Positions 25,276-35,033 of a DNA stretch of 64,000 nt are shown piece after piece. The notes under the pieces are model-generated. The model made no database searches and had not been told where the DNA came from. It saw nothing but the letters and a program-made list of their open reading frames with translations. Numbering within the stretch: position 1 is the stretch's first letter; the number at the start of each line of letters is the position of its first letter. A program made the position numbers and the translations under genes. The DNA comes from Microbacterium galbinum (lineage in GTDB: Bacteria > Actinomycetota > Actinomycetes > Actinomycetales > Microbacteriaceae), in the NCBI RefSeq assembly GCF_023101185.1, contig NZ_CP078077.1, positions 2,633,630-2,697,629 on the forward strand, in the 5' to 3' direction.

Positions 25276-25403
25276 GTGTCGAAAGGCTAGGCGCACCCTC
25301 CGACATCGCGTCGGTACACCTTCGTCGTCCGAACCCGCAAGGGGTGACGTTCCCGGGGTCGGATGTGACAGGTTGGGCGCATGTTGCGAGACGGGAGAAA
25401 CGC

Positions 25404-27173
25404 ATGAGCACTGCGGCCGATCCGGCACCGCCCACGGCATCCATCCCCATCCTCACCCAGGAGCCGTTCCCCGACACCCCGGGCAGTCCCGCGCCCGAGT
25501 GGTTCAAGACCGCGGTGTTCTACGAGGTCCTCGTCCGCTCGTTCAAGGACGGCGACGGCGACGGGTCGGGTGACTTCCGCGGACTGATCGACAAGCTCGA
25601 CTACCTGCAGTGGCTCGGGGTGGACTGCCTCTGGATCCCGCCGTTCTTCCCCTCTCCGCTGAGGGACGGCGGGTACGACGTCGCCGACTACACGGGCATC
25701 CAATCCGACCTCGGCACCACGGCCGACTTCCAGGAGTTCCTCGACGCGGCCCATGCGCGCGACATGCGGGTGATCATCGACTTCGTCATGAACCACACCA
25801 GTGACGAGCATCCGTGGTTCCAGGCGAGCCGGAACGATCCCGACGGGCCCTTCGGAGACTTCTACGTATGGAGCGACACCGACGATCTCTACGAGGACGC
25901 GCGGATCATCTTCGTCGACACCGAACCCAGCAACTGGACCTGGGACCCGGTGCGCCAGCAGTACTTCTGGCACCGCTTCTTCTCCCACCAGCCCGACCTC
26001 AACTTCGACAACCCGAAGGTGCACGAGGCGATGATCGACGCCATGCGGTTCTGGCTCGACATGGGGCTGGACGGATTCCGCCTCGACGCCGTCCCGTATC
26101 TCTACGAGCGCCCGGGCACCAACGGCGAGAACCTGCCCGAGACCCATGACTTCCTCAAGAAGGTGCGGCGGATCGTCGACGACGAGTACCCCGGTCGGGT
26201 GCTGCTCGCCGAGGCGAACCAGTGGCCGGCCGACGTCGTCGACTACTTCGGCGACCCGGAGGTCGGCGGCGACGAGTGCCACATGTGCTTCCACTTCCCG
26301 GTGATGCCGCGGATCTTCATGGCGGTCCGACGGGAGTCCCGGTACCCGATCAGCGAGATCCTCGCCGAGACGCCCTCGATCCCCTCCGGATGCCAGTGGG
26401 GGATCTTCCTCCGCAACCACGACGAGCTCACGCTCGAGATGGTCACCGACGAGGACCGGGACTACATGTGGAGCGAATACGCGCAGGATCCCCGGATGAA
26501 GGCCAACATCGGCATCCGCCGTCGCCTCGCGCCGCTCCTCGACAACGACATCGATCGCATCGAGCTGTTCACGGGACTCCTGCTGTCGCTGCCCGGATCG
26601 CCGGTGCTGTACTACGGCGACGAGATCGGGATGGGTGACAACATCTGGCTCGGCGATCGCGACGGCGTGCGCACTCCGATGCAGTGGACCTCGGATCGCA
26701 ACGCGGGTTTCTCGACCGCCAACCCCGGACGGCTCTCCCGTCCGATCGTGCAGGACCCCGTGTACGGGTACCTCGCGGTGAACGTCGAAGCTCAGCAGGA
26801 GGACCGGTCGTCGCTGCTGCACTGGACGCGGCTGATGATCCACGCCCGCAAGAAGCACCCGGCCTTCGGGCTCGGCAGCTTCAACGACCTCGGGGGATCG
26901 AACCCCGCCGTGCTGTCGTACACGCGCGAGCACACCAATGACGACGGCACCGTCGACGTCATCCTCTGCGTCAACAACCTGTCGCAGTTCCCGCAGCCGG
27001 TCGAACTCGACCTCCGTCGCTTCGAGGGGATGGTGCCGGTCGAGCTGGTCGGCGGCGTGCCCTTCCCCCGCGTCGGCGAGCTGCCGTATCTGCTGACGCT
27101 CGGTGGACACGGCTTCTTCTGGTTCCAGCTGCAGGAACCCGCCGACGATGCCGATGAACGGGGGATGCTGTGA
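25404..27173 (+). CDS. treS: trehalose synthase (maltose alpha-D-glucosyltransferase)
   Basis: TreS interconverts maltose and trehalose. This 589-residue GH13 enzyme has the catalytic nucleophile Asp in GFRLDAVPY (D228), acid/base Glu in LLAEANQWP (E270) and the third Asp in FLRNHDELT (D340). [11 protein letters not shown] and [14 protein letters not shown] are signatures of TreS. The ATG at 25404 follows GGGAGAAA. The maltokinase gene overlaps its stop (GTGA). The pair typically feeds the GlgE glucan pathway via maltose 1-phosphate; glgE and glgB are not in this window. Confidence 0.95.
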   Translation: MSTAADPAPPTASIPILTQEPFPDTPGSPAPEWFKTAVFYEVLVRSFKDGDGDGSGDFRGLIDKLDYLQWLGVDCLWIPPFFPSPLRDGGYDVADYTGIQSDLGTTADFQEFLDAAHARDMRVIIDFVMNHTSDEHPWFQASRNDPDGPFGDFYVWSDTDDLYEDARIIFVDTEPSNWTWDPVRQQYFWHRFFSHQPDLNFDNPKVHEAMIDAMRFWLDMGLDGFRLDAVPYLYERPGTNGENLPETHDFLKKVRRIVDDEYPGRVLLAEANQWPADVVDYFGDPEVGGDECHMCFHFPVMPRIFMAVRRESRYPISEILAETPSIPSGCQWGIFLRNHDELTLEMVTDEDRDYMWSEYAQDPRMKANIGIRRRLAPLLDNDIDRIELFTGLLLSLPGSPVLYYGDEIGMGDNIWLGDRDGVRTPMQWTSDRNAGFSTANPGRLSRPIVQDPVYGYLAVNVEAQQEDRSSLLHWTRLMIHARKKHPAFGLGSFNDLGGSNPAVLSYTREHTNDDGTVDVILCVNNLSQFPQPVELDLRRFEGMVPVELVGGVPFPRVGELPYLLTLGGHGFFWFQLQEPADDADERGML

Positions 27174-28630
27174 ACGTCGTCGCTCCGGGAGTCCTGGAGG
27201 AATACCTCGTACGCACCCGCTGGTTCGCCGGCAAGAGCCGACCGTTCCACGTCTCGCGGGTTCGGCGGATCGCTGACCTCGAGGGCCCGGACCAGGGCGT
27301 GCGGGTGGCGGTCTTCCTCGTGACCGTCGACTACTCCGACGGCGAGGCGGGTCACGAGACCTATCAGGTCCCCCTGTCGATCTACGACGAGGCGCAGGAG
27401 GCGATCGCCCACGCGTTCATCGGGGCGGCGGAGGACGAGGGGCGCATCCGGCACGTCTACGACGCCGTGCACGATCGTTACGCCATGGCGCTCTGGCTCG
27501 ACGGGCTCGTGGCGGCGGAGCACAGCGCGACGTTCGACCGGGGAGGACTCCGTTTCCATCGCGTGCCGGGAACCGATCCGCTCGACCCGGGGCTGCGGGC
27601 ATCCCCGCTGAGCGGCGAGCAGTCCAACTCGTCGATCCGCTTCGACGACGTCGCGATCATGAAGGTGTTCCGCAAGGTGACCCCGGGCGCGAATCCCGAC
27701 ATCGAGATCCATCGGGAACTCACCCGGCAGCACTCGGAGCACGTCGCCGCGCTCTACGGCTGGGTCGAGGCCGATGTCGACGGCGAGACCGTGCAGCTGG
27801 CGATGATGCAGGAGTTCCTGCGCACCGCTTCCGACGGGTTCGAACTGGCGACCGGGAGCGTGCGATCCCTGCTCGCCAACCCGTCGCAGAGCGTCGAGGA
27901 GTCGGGAGCGGACTTCGCCGGCGAGGCCGCGCGCCTCGGAACTGCGGTCGCCGAGGTGCACGCGGCACTGCGCGGCCGGTTCCCCTCGGAGACGCGTGAT
28001 GCGGCCGCCGCGCAGGCCCTGGCGCGTGCGCTGGAGGATCGGCTCGACCACGCACTCGGTGTCGTGCCGGAACTCGCACCGTACGCCGAGCGCCTTCGGG
28101 CGATGTACGCGACGGTGGCCGCGCTCGGCCGGCTCGACGTGCAGCGCGTGCACGGCGATCTTCACCTGGGGCAGACCCTCCGCACCGCGCACGGGTGGCG
28201 CATCGTCGACTTCGAGGGTGAGCCGGGGCGCCCGTTCGCGGAGCGCTCGCTCCCCGATTCGCCCTGGCGCGATGTCGCCGGGATGCTGCGCTCCTTCGAC
28301 TACGTGCCCGGCACGGTGGCCCTCACGCAGGCGACGGAGGAGGGGGCCGATCCGGATGCCGAAGACGATCTGCGCGCCGATCTCGCTCGTGAGTGGGCGC
28401 GTCGGGCGCGGGGGCATTTCCTCGATGCCTACGTCGGCGCGCTCTGCCGTTCCGAGTCGGTCGGGGCGGATGCTGCGGCGCCGGGGGAGGAGGAGCAGAT
28501 CCTCGCCGACAACCGCACGCTGCTCGACGCATACGTCGCCGACAAGGCCGTGTACGAGGCCGTCTACGAGAAGCGCAACCGCCCCGCGTGGATCGCGATC
28601 CCGCTCGCCGCGCTCGCCGAGGTGGTCTGA
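27170..28630 (+). CDS. mak: maltokinase
   Basis: This 486-residue kinase phosphorylates maltose to maltose 1-phosphate using ATP. It has an N-terminal cap ([17 protein letters not shown], typical of Mak/Pep2) and an aminoglycoside-kinase-like catalytic half with the loop [12 protein letters not shown]. The following [14 protein letters not shown] carries the metal-binding Asp. It starts at GTG 27170, overlapping the treS stop, and in other actinobacteria forms a complex with or is fused to TreS. It is separated from the convergent VOC gene by 31 bases. Confidence 0.94.
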   Translation: MNVVAPGVLEEYLVRTRWFAGKSRPFHVSRVRRIADLEGPDQGVRVAVFLVTVDYSDGEAGHETYQVPLSIYDEAQEAIAHAFIGAAEDEGRIRHVYDAVHDRYAMALWLDGLVAAEHSATFDRGGLRFHRVPGTDPLDPGLRASPLSGEQSNSSIRFDDVAIMKVFRKVTPGANPDIEIHRELTRQHSEHVAALYGWVEADVDGETVQLAMMQEFLRTASDGFELATGSVRSLLANPSQSVEESGADFAGEAARLGTAVAEVHAALRGRFPSETRDAAAAQALARALEDRLDHALGVVPELAPYAERLRAMYATVAALGRLDVQRVHGDLHLGQTLRTAHGWRIVDFEGEPGRPFAERSLPDSPWRDVAGMLRSFDYVPGTVALTQATEEGADPDAEDDLRADLAREWARRARGHFLDAYVGALCRSESVGADAAAPGEEEQILADNRTLLDAYVADKAVYEAVYEKRNRPAWIAIPLAALAEVV

Positions 28631-28661
28631 CGACGCGGTTCGGTGGGTCTGCTCCGGTGGA

Positions 28662-29054
28662 TCAGGATGCCGAGAGTACCGAGAGCACGTTGCCAGCCGG
28701 ATCCCTGAACCAGGCGATGTCCGGCCCGCGATCGGGCCCGCCGCGCATGATCCCCTTGGCGTCGGTGCCCATCTCGTCGTCGTAGATCTTCGTGACCACG
28801 CCCCGGCCGTTCAGATCGTCGACCGCGGCCTCGACGTCGTCGACGGGGAAATTGAGGATCGTGAAGCTGGCCGGTGTGTGATCGGGTTTGGCGTACACGA
28901 GGATCGACCCTCCGTCGGGCAACCGGATGTCGAGGAACCCCATCGCGTTGGTCGTGACGTCCAAGCCGAGGGTGTCGCCGTAGAAAGCGCGGGCCGCGTC
29001 GATCGAGTCGACGCTGAACCCGCTGAACGGATGCGTGATCTGGAAAGCGGTCAT
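28662..29054 (-). CDS. VOC (glyoxalase/bleomycin resistance) family protein
   Basis: This 130-residue vicinal-oxygen-chelate fold protein is built of two beta-alpha-beta-beta-beta units (HPFSGFSVDSIDAARAFYG, and SFTILNFPVDDVEAAVDDLNGRG). A C-terminal block GPDIAWFRDPAGNVL follows. Such proteins bind metal and act as glyoxalases, dioxygenases or antibiotic-binding proteins; which applies is unknown. It is divergent from the metal-sensor gene. Confidence 0.85.
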   Translation of the reverse strand: MTAFQITHPFSGFSVDSIDAARAFYGDTLGLDVTTNAMGFLDIRLPDGGSILVYAKPDHTPASFTILNFPVDDVEAAVDDLNGRGVVTKIYDDEMGTDAKGIMRGGPDRGPDIAWFRDPAGNVLSVLSAS

Positions 29055-29124
29055 GGAATCAGCATGCGCTCGTTGCGGGGGCGTGTCCAGAGGCGGAGTC
29101 CGGGATGGAGCGACGCCTCGCCGA

Positions 29125-29155
29125 TTGTCGACTATTCATCATTCGCTGTATAGTC
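29125..29155 (+). promoter_or_regulatory. promoter and operator of the cmtR-like/P-type ATPase operon
   Basis: TTGTCG (29125-29130), an 18-base spacer, then TATAGT (29149-29154) ending 6 bases before the ATG at 29161, so the mRNA is probably leaderless. The inverted repeat GACTAT (29130-29135)/ATAGTC (29150-29155) brackets the spacer and overlaps the -10. That is the position expected for autorepression by the ArsR-type sensor. Confidence 0.65.
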
Positions 29156-29160
29156 ACCGC

Positions 29161-29523
29161 ATGCTGACCATTGCCTCCCGGATCGATGTGATGAACCGTC
29201 TCGGCCGTGCCATGGCCGATCCCACGCGTTCGCGGATCCTCCTGCAGCTTCTCGACGGCCCCGCGTACCCTGCGCGCCTCTCGGAGACGCTCGCCCTCTC
29301 GCGCACGAACGTCTCGAATCACCTGTCGTGCCTGCGGGGATGCGGGATCGTGGTCGCGACGCCGGAGGGGCGGCAGACCCGCTATGAGATCGCCGACCCC
29401 CACGTGACGAGGGCGATCACCCTTCTGGTGAACACCGTGCTCGCGGTAGACGACGGCGAACCGTGCACCGACGAGAACTGCGACGTGCCGCTGTGCTGTT
29501 CACCCGCCGATGTCGACCTGTGA
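29161..29523 (+). CDS. cmtR: CmtR-like ArsR-family Cd/Pb sensor
   Basis: This 120-residue winged-helix repressor has its recognition helix around LALSRTNVSNHLSCLRGCGIV. Cysteines fall at 57 and 61 in that helix and at 102 in the C-terminal tail, the same numbers as the Cd(II)/Pb(II) ligands known for Mycobacterium tuberculosis CmtR. Three further cysteines (107, 112, 113) add to the tail. It should release DNA when metal binds and so derepress the ATPase, whose start overlaps its last 14 bases. Confidence 0.92.
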   Translation: MLTIASRIDVMNRLGRAMADPTRSRILLQLLDGPAYPARLSETLALSRTNVSNHLSCLRGCGIVVATPEGRQTRYEIADPHVTRAITLLVNTVLAVDDGEPCTDENCDVPLCCSPADVDL

Positions 29524-31441
29524 TGCGTGCTGCGGTCCGGTGACCGCAGCGGCAGGGGCGGTCGGGCACACGGATGCCGAGCACGAGGTGCGTCCGCCGC
29601 TCTGGCGTGATACCGCGCTGCTCCCGTCCGTCATCGCCGGCGTGATGCTGCTCGCCGGCTACGTGCTCGAGTGGAGCGGGTTCCCCATCCCGGCCCTCGT
29701 GCTGCAGGGGGTCGGCCTCCTCGCCGGCGCGTACACCTTCGTGCCCGGAGCGCTTCGCCGCCTGGCGCGGGGGCGCCTCGGCGTCGGGCTGCTGATGACC
29801 ATCGCCGCGATCGGAGCGGTGGCTCTCGGTCACGTGGGAGAGGCAGCGGCATTGGCTTTCCTGTTCTCCCTCGCCGAGGCGCTGGAGGACCGGGCGATGG
29901 ACCGAGCGAGAGAAGGCCTCCGCGCTCTTCTCTCGCTCATCCCCGAGACGGTGCGCGTGTCGAGGCTGAGCGGCGACGCGAGCATCCCTGTCACGGAGGT
30001 GCGCGAGCTCGACGTCCTCGTCGTCGGGGCGGGAGAGCGGATCGCGACCGATGGCGTGGTCGTGGACGGGCGCTCGAGCATCGACACGTCCGCCGTGACG
30101 GGCGAGTCGATCCCGGTCGTGGTCGGTCCGGGGGAGGCGGTGCCGGCGGGTTCGGTGAACGGATCGGCGACGCTCCGCATCGAGGCGACGGCCGACGGAC
30201 GGGACAACTCCCTCACCCGGATCGTCGAGCTCGTCGAGCAGGCGCACGCCCGCAAAGGCGAACGTGCGCGCCTGGCCGACCGGATCGCCCGCCCGCTCGT
30301 GCCGGTGGTGCTCATCGTCGCCGCCCTGATCGTCGTGTTCGGGTTCGTGGTCGGGGACCCCGGCCTGTGGGTCGAGCGCGCCCTCGTCGTCCTCGTGGCC
30401 GCATCCCCCTGTGCTCTCGCCATCGCCGTTCCCGTGACCGTCATCAGCGCCATCGGCTCGGCATCGAAGTTCGGCGTCGTCATCACCTCGGGCGAGGCGT
30501 TCGAGCGGTTCGGAACCATCCGCACGATCGCATTCGACAAGACCGGCACGCTCACCCGCAACGAGCCCGAGGTGGTCGCCGTCGCCGCGGCCCCCGGCCG
30601 CACGCGCGAGGAGGTCCTCGCACTCGCCGCCGCGCTCGAGAGGACGAGCACACACCCGCTCGCCGCCGCGATCGCACGCGCGGCGGCGGACGCTCCCGCG
30701 GCGACCGAGGTCGTCGAGGATGCGGGCCACGGTGTGACGGGTCGTGTCGGGGCCACTCGCGTCCGCGTCGGAAGTGTGCGGTGGCTCTCCGAACTAGGCG
30801 ACCTCGAGGGCGCCGCCGAAGAGATGGCGGACGACGGGATGACCGTGGTCGCGGTCGAGGTCGATGCACGGATCGCGGGGGTCGTCGGTGTACGCGATGA
30901 GCTGCGCCCCGAGGCGGCGGAGACCATCTCGTTGCTCGAGGAGCAGGGCGTTCGCGCCATCATGCTCACGGGCGACAACGAGCGCACCGCCCGCGCGCTC
31001 GCCGCCCGCGCGGGAGTGAGCGACGTCCGTGCGGAGCAGCTCCCCGCGGACAAGGCGGCCGCCATCACCGCCCTCCTCGCCGAGGGGCCGACCGCGATGG
31101 TCGGTGACGGCATCAACGACGCTCCGGCACTCGCGACCGCGACCGTCGGCATCGCCATGGGAGCGGGCGGTTCGGCGGCGGCCGTCGAATCCGCCGACAT
31201 CGCGTTCACCGGCCACGACCTCCGCCTCCTGCCCGCAGCCCTCGCCCACGCGCGCCGCGGGCGCCGGATCATGACCGTCAACATCGGCCTCGCCCTGGCG
31301 ATCATCGTGGTGCTGTTCCCGTTGGCCCTGTTCGGAGTGCTCGGCCTGGCCGGCGTCGTGCTCGTGCACGAGATCGCCGAAGTCGTCGTCATCCTCAACG
31401 GGGTGCAGGCCGCCCGGCGCGCGGCATCCGTGCCCCGCTGA
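29510..31441 (+). CDS. heavy-metal-translocating P1B-type ATPase
   Basis: This 643-residue metal exporter has eight predicted membrane helices, the actuator TGES (about 197-200), the phosphorylated DKTGTLT (D343), HP (STHPLA) and GDGINDAPALA. The membrane metal site reads SPC (299-301), not CPC as in typical Cd/Zn pumps, and the last helix pair has HEIAEVVVILNG. The N-terminus has CDACC (4-8) instead of a full HMA domain. Regulation by the upstream CmtR-like protein suggests Cd/Pb export as for CtpG; SPC would also fit Co or other divalent metals. The ATG at 29510 overlaps cmtR. Confidence 0.9.
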   Translation: MSTCDACCGPVTAAAGAVGHTDAEHEVRPPLWRDTALLPSVIAGVMLLAGYVLEWSGFPIPALVLQGVGLLAGAYTFVPGALRRLARGRLGVGLLMTIAAIGAVALGHVGEAAALAFLFSLAEALEDRAMDRAREGLRALLSLIPETVRVSRLSGDASIPVTEVRELDVLVVGAGERIATDGVVVDGRSSIDTSAVTGESIPVVVGPGEAVPAGSVNGSATLRIEATADGRDNSLTRIVELVEQAHARKGERARLADRIARPLVPVVLIVAALIVVFGFVVGDPGLWVERALVVLVAASPCALAIAVPVTVISAIGSASKFGVVITSGEAFERFGTIRTIAFDKTGTLTRNEPEVVAVAAAPGRTREEVLALAAALERTSTHPLAAAIARAAADAPAATEVVEDAGHGVTGRVGATRVRVGSVRWLSELGDLEGAAEEMADDGMTVVAVEVDARIAGVVGVRDELRPEAAETISLLEEQGVRAIMLTGDNERTARALAARAGVSDVRAEQLPADKAAAITALLAEGPTAMVGDGINDAPALATATVGIAMGAGGSAAAVESADIAFTGHDLRLLPAALAHARRGRRIMTVNIGLALAIIVVLFPLALFGVLGLAGVVLVHEIAEVVVILNGVQAARRAASVPR

Positions 31442-31459
31442 CCGCATCACCCGGAAACG

Positions 31460-31493
31460 GAAGAAGGACCGCCCTCATGGACGGTCCTTCTTC
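31460..31493 (+). terminator. terminator after the P-type ATPase
   Basis: GAAGAAGGACCG, 10-base loop, CGGTCCTTCTTC: 12 pairs beginning 19 bases after the stop. The stem ends in A/T pairs giving a partial U-run, and it also faces the tRNA gene from the other side, so it may work in both directions. Confidence 0.8.
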
Positions 31494-31502
31494 GCGTATA
31501 CG

Positions 31503-31575
31503 TGCCCCCGACAGGAGTCGAACCTGCGACCTACGGTACCGGAAACCGGCGCTCTATCCACTGAGCTACGGAGGC
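31503..31575 (-). tRNA. tRNA-Arg (anticodon CCG)
   Basis: A 73-base cloverleaf on the minus strand: acceptor GCCTCCG pairing CGGGGGC, D stem GCTC/GAGC, anticodon loop TTCCGGT (anticodon CCG, reads CGG), T arm GCAGG-TTCGACT-CCTGT, discriminator A. CCA is not encoded. The outermost anticodon-stem pair (C27/U43) does not match. It lies near argS. Confidence 0.93.
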
Positions 31576-31591
31576 GTACCGAACGACGATA

Positions 31592-32398
31592 TCACTGCTC
31601 GGGGGTGGTCTCCGACTCGCCGGCGATCGTGACCGGCGCGCCGCTGAGCGCATCGAGCGCGGCGGCGACGCGTTCGGCGAGGTAGCGGTGCCCGGCGGAG
31701 GACGGATGCTTGCGCCCCACCTCGACGTCGATGACCTCGAGGTAGTTCTGATCGGTGATCCAGTCCTCGGCGACGGGGGAGACGTACCACCAGCCGCGGG
31801 CGGCGGCGAGATCCGCGAGGTCGGCGTCGATGCGCGCGGTGCCGGCACCGACGGGGAGCTCGTGCGGGGCGGGTCCGAGGATCACGATCGTCGCCTCGGG
31901 GTACTTCGCCGCCATCGCATCCCAGGCCGCGTTCACTGCCTCACGGTATCCGGCCGCGCCCTGCTCACGGTCGTTGATCGAGCCCTGCAGGATCACGAGG
32001 TCGGGAGACAGTGCGGGATCGAGTGCCGCGATGCGCTCGCCGAAGGCGGGTCCGTCGAGTCCGGGCTTGAGATAGCCGCTGCCGCGCACACCCTTCACGA
32101 TCGTCTCGCCGTCGAGCAGATCGGCGAGGAGATACGCGTATCCCTCGGTCGGGACGGTGGCGGCCGAGCCGTACGTCCAGGAGTCGCCGAAGACGAGCAC
32201 GGTCGGGTGCTCCGGCAGGACGAGCGGAGCCGGTGCGATCGCGGCGGCGGGCTCGCCTTCCGCGGCGCCGACGGGGGCGGTCGAGGGGAGCGGTGCCCAG
32301 GGGCGCCAGACGCCGAGGACGCCCGCGACGACGGCGACGGCGAGCACGGCGGCGACGCCGGCGAAACGCAGTCGGCGGCGGGCGTGAGCGACGGTCAT
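31592..32398 (-). CDS. SGNH/GDSL-type hydrolase, membrane-anchored
   Basis: This 268-residue protein has an N-terminal membrane anchor or uncleaved signal (about 12-30) and an SGNH hydrolase domain. Block I is FGDSWTYG (Ser73), the Asn block is QGSINDRE, and block V is HPSSAGH with the catalytic His. The usual Asp three residues before that His is absent, as in some family members. It should be an extracytoplasmic esterase or acyl hydrolase acting on envelope polymers or lipids. The ATG at 32398 has TACCCT 6 bases upstream. The tRNA-Arg gene follows 16 bases downstream. Confidence 0.85.
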   Translation of the reverse strand: MTVAHARRRLRFAGVAAVLAVAVVAGVLGVWRPWAPLPSTAPVGAAEGEPAAAIAPAPLVLPEHPTVLVFGDSWTYGSAATVPTEGYAYLLADLLDGETIVKGVRGSGYLKPGLDGPAFGERIAALDPALSPDLVILQGSINDREQGAAGYREAVNAAWDAMAAKYPEATIVILGPAPHELPVGAGTARIDADLADLAAARGWWYVSPVAEDWITDQNYLEVIDVEVGRKHPSSAGHRYLAERVAAALDALSGAPVTIAGESETTPEQ

Positions 32399-32404
32399 GG
32401 CATG

Positions 32405-32410
32405 AGGGTA
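32405..32410 (-). promoter_or_regulatory. -10 box (TACCCT) of the SGNH hydrolase
   Basis: On the minus strand TACCCT ends 6 bases before the ATG at 32398. Confidence 0.4.
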
Positions 32411-32453
32411 AGTCACAGATCGGTCTGCGCAAATTCGACACCGTCCCGAGCCG

Positions 32454-32459
32454 TAAACT
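32454..32459 (+). promoter_or_regulatory. -10 box (TAAACT) of argS
   Basis: TAAACT lies 9 bases before the argS ATG at 32469 with no Shine-Dalgarno between them; a leaderless or 2-3-base leader is likely. Confidence 0.45.
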
Positions 32460-32468
32460 TGGTGGTCT

Positions 32469-34133
32469 ATGAATCCTGAAACGCTCGCCGAAGCCCTCCT
32501 CGCAGTCCTCGCTCCGATCGCGGACGAGCGACGCCCCGGCGAGCCCCTCGGGCTCTCGGCATCCGACATCGTCCTGGAGCGCCCGCGCAACCGCGACCAC
32601 GGCGACTGGGCCTCGAACATCGCGATGCGCCTCGCCAAGCCGTTCGGCACGAACCCGCGCGAACTCGCGCAGCAGATCGCCGACGGTCTGGTCTCGGTCG
32701 ACGGCATCGCCACCGCCGAGGTCGCGGGCCCCGGATTCATCAACATCCGTCTCGAGGCCGCTGCCGCGGGCGCGCTGGCGAAGACGATCGTTGACGCGGG
32801 CGTCGCCTACGGCACGAACTCCTCGCAGCAGGGCGTGAGCGTGAACGTCGAGTTCGTCTCGGCGAACCCGACCGGACCGTTGCACATCGCCCACACGCGC
32901 TGGGCGGCGCTCGGTGATGCGATCGTCCGCCTGCTCCTCGCCAGCGGCGCGCACGCCGTGCGGGAGTACTACATCAACGACGCCGGCGCGCAGATGGACC
33001 GCTTCGCATCGTCGCTGGTCGCCGCCGCGAAGGGCGAGCCGACCCCCGAGGGTGGATACCCGGGGGAGTACATCACGGCGCTCGCCGGTCGCATCCTCGA
33101 GGCGCGCCCGGATCTGCTCGACCTCTCCGACGAGGAGCAGCTCGCGGTCGCCGGCGACCTCGGATACGAGTACCAGCTCGCCGAGATCAAGAGCTCGCTC
33201 GACCGGTTCAACGTGCCGTTCGACGTGTGGTTCTCGGAGCGCACGCTGCACGCCAAGGACGCGTCGGGCACGAGCCTGATCGACCAGGCGGTCGAGCGCC
33301 TGCGCGAGCAGGGCCATGTCTTCGACGAGGACGGCGCCGTCTGGGTGCGCACCACCGACTTCGGCGACGACAAGGATCGGGTGATCCGCCGCTCGAACGG
33401 CGAGTACACCTACTTCGCCGCGGATGCCGCGTACTACCTCAACAAGGGCGACCGCGGATTCGAGAACAAGATCTACCTCCTCGGCGCCGACCACCACGGG
33501 TACGTGCACCGCCTCAAGGCGGTCGCCGGTGCGGCGGGCGAGGATCCGGAGCGCAACGTCCAGGTGCTCATCGGGCAGATGGTGTCGATCAACGGCGCCC
33601 GCCTCAGCAAGCGCGCCGGCAACATCATCGAGATGGACGACCTGCTCGAGTGGCTCGGCGCCGACGCCCTGCGGTATTCGCTCGAGCGCTCGCCCGCGGA
33701 CTCGCCGCTCGATCTCGACCCCGAGCTGCTGCAGAAGCGCACGAACGACAACCCCGTCTTCTACGTGCAGTACGCGCACGCCCGCACGCACAATGTCAGC
33801 CGCAACGCGAACGATTCGGGCGTCGACCGCTCCGAGTTCGCCCCCGAGACGCTGACGCACGAGTCCGAGGCGGCGCTGCTCGGCGCACTCCAGGAGTTCC
33901 CGCGCATCGTGGCGTTCGCCGCCGAGGTGCGCGAGCCGCACCGCGTCGCCCGCTACCTCGAGGAGCTCGCGGGCCTCTATCACCGCTGGTACGACAACTG
34001 CCGCGTGATCCCGCAGGGCGACGACCCGATCGAGAGCGTGCACCGCACGCGTCTGTGGCTCAACGACGCCGCCGGACAGGTCTTCCGCAACGGGCTCGAC
34101 CTCCTGGGCGTCTCCGCACCGGAGCGCATGTAA
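32469..34133 (+). CDS. argS: arginyl-tRNA synthetase
   Basis: ArgS charges tRNA-Arg. This 554-residue class I enzyme has the N-terminal Add-1 domain (1-100), HIGH as HIAH (139-142) in ANPTGPLHIAHTR, the KMSKS-equivalent LSKRAG, and the C-terminal anticodon-binding DALR domain ending in RMLWLN-type sequence (LWLNDAAGQVFRNGLDLLGV). It opens the conserved actinobacterial block that runs to atpC. A tRNA-Arg gene lies just upstream, separated by the divergent SGNH gene. Confidence 0.97.
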   Translation: MNPETLAEALLAVLAPIADERRPGEPLGLSASDIVLERPRNRDHGDWASNIAMRLAKPFGTNPRELAQQIADGLVSVDGIATAEVAGPGFINIRLEAAAAGALAKTIVDAGVAYGTNSSQQGVSVNVEFVSANPTGPLHIAHTRWAALGDAIVRLLLASGAHAVREYYINDAGAQMDRFASSLVAAAKGEPTPEGGYPGEYITALAGRILEARPDLLDLSDEEQLAVAGDLGYEYQLAEIKSSLDRFNVPFDVWFSERTLHAKDASGTSLIDQAVERLREQGHVFDEDGAVWVRTTDFGDDKDRVIRRSNGEYTYFAADAAYYLNKGDRGFENKIYLLGADHHGYVHRLKAVAGAAGEDPERNVQVLIGQMVSINGARLSKRAGNIIEMDDLLEWLGADALRYSLERSPADSPLDLDPELLQKRTNDNPVFYVQYAHARTHNVSRNANDSGVDRSEFAPETLTHESEAALLGALQEFPRIVAFAAEVREPHRVARYLEELAGLYHRWYDNCRVIPQGDDPIESVHRTRLWLNDAAGQVFRNGLDLLGVSAPERM

Positions 34134-34171
34134 CCCCCGTCCGCACCACCGAGGTAGGGCAGGATGACCCC

Positions 34172-35032
34172 ATGAGCGAAGACAACCGCACGCTGCCGTA
34201 CCCGGAGCCGGATGCCGAGCATCCGACGCTCGTCCTCCCGGGCGCCGGGACCGGGACCGACGACGGCGTCGCGAGCGCTCCGCAGCGTCGTCGCCGACGC
34301 TGGCCGTGGGTGGTGCTCATCGTCGTCGTCGTGCTCGCGGGACTCGTGGTCGCGGCGGAGTTCGTCGCGCGGGCGATCCTTCCGGGAGTCGTGCGCTCGC
34401 TCGTCATCGACCAGCTCGACCTCCCTGCCGATCAGCAGCTCGACGTCGACGCCGACGGCATCCTGCTGCCGCAGCTGATCGGCGGACGTCTCGACAGCCT
34501 CCACCTGTCGACCGACGCGGTCACCCTCGAGGGGATCACCGGTGCGGTCGACGTGACCGCGACGGGGGTGCCGCTGCGCGGCGGCGATCTCGCGGGCGCA
34601 TCGGGCACGATCCGCATCGACGAGGATCAGTTCACCTCGCTGCTGGCGACCACCGACCTGCCGGTCGACACGGTCGCTCTCGACGAACCGAACGCCACCG
34701 TCAGCGGGTCGATCACCGTTCTGGGCCTCGCCGTCCCGATCTCGCTCACCCTCACGCCCGGAGCGCTCGACGGCGACCTCGAACTGACGCCGGTGTCGTT
34801 GAGCGTCGGCGGGATCGAGATCGACGCCTCGCAGGTCGGATCGAACCTGGGGTCCATCGGCGCGGATCTCACCCAGCCGCAGCGGATCTGCATCGCCGAC
34901 CAGCTCCCGGCTGGCCTCACGCTCACCGGGCTGGAGATCGACGGATCCGTGGCCGTGATCGACATCGACGTCGACGGAGCCATCGTCACCGACGAGAGCC
35001 TGCTCGAGAAGGGCACCTGCCCCGCCGGGTGA
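34172..35032 (+). CDS. LmeA-like (DUF2993) phospholipid-binding protein
   Basis: This 286-residue protein has a 44-residue Pro/Arg-rich cytoplasmic N-terminus, one membrane helix (about 45-64, WPWVVLIVVVVLAG) and an extracytoplasmic DUF2993 domain. The mycobacterial homologue LmeA binds phosphatidylinositides and supports mannan elongation; a lipid-carrier role here is inferred. The ATG at 34172 follows an AGGATG-like site. It is convergent with the BrkB gene, 1 base apart. Confidence 0.78.
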   Translation: MSEDNRTLPYPEPDAEHPTLVLPGAGTGTDDGVASAPQRRRRRWPWVVLIVVVVLAGLVVAAEFVARAILPGVVRSLVIDQLDLPADQQLDVDADGILLPQLIGGRLDSLHLSTDAVTLEGITGAVDVTATGVPLRGGDLAGASGTIRIDEDQFTSLLATTDLPVDTVALDEPNATVSGSITVLGLAVPISLTLTPGALDGDLELTPVSLSVGGIEIDASQVGSNLGSIGADLTQPQRICIADQLPAGLTLTGLEIDGSVAVIDIDVDGAIVTDESLLEKGTCPAG

Positions 35033-35033
35033 G

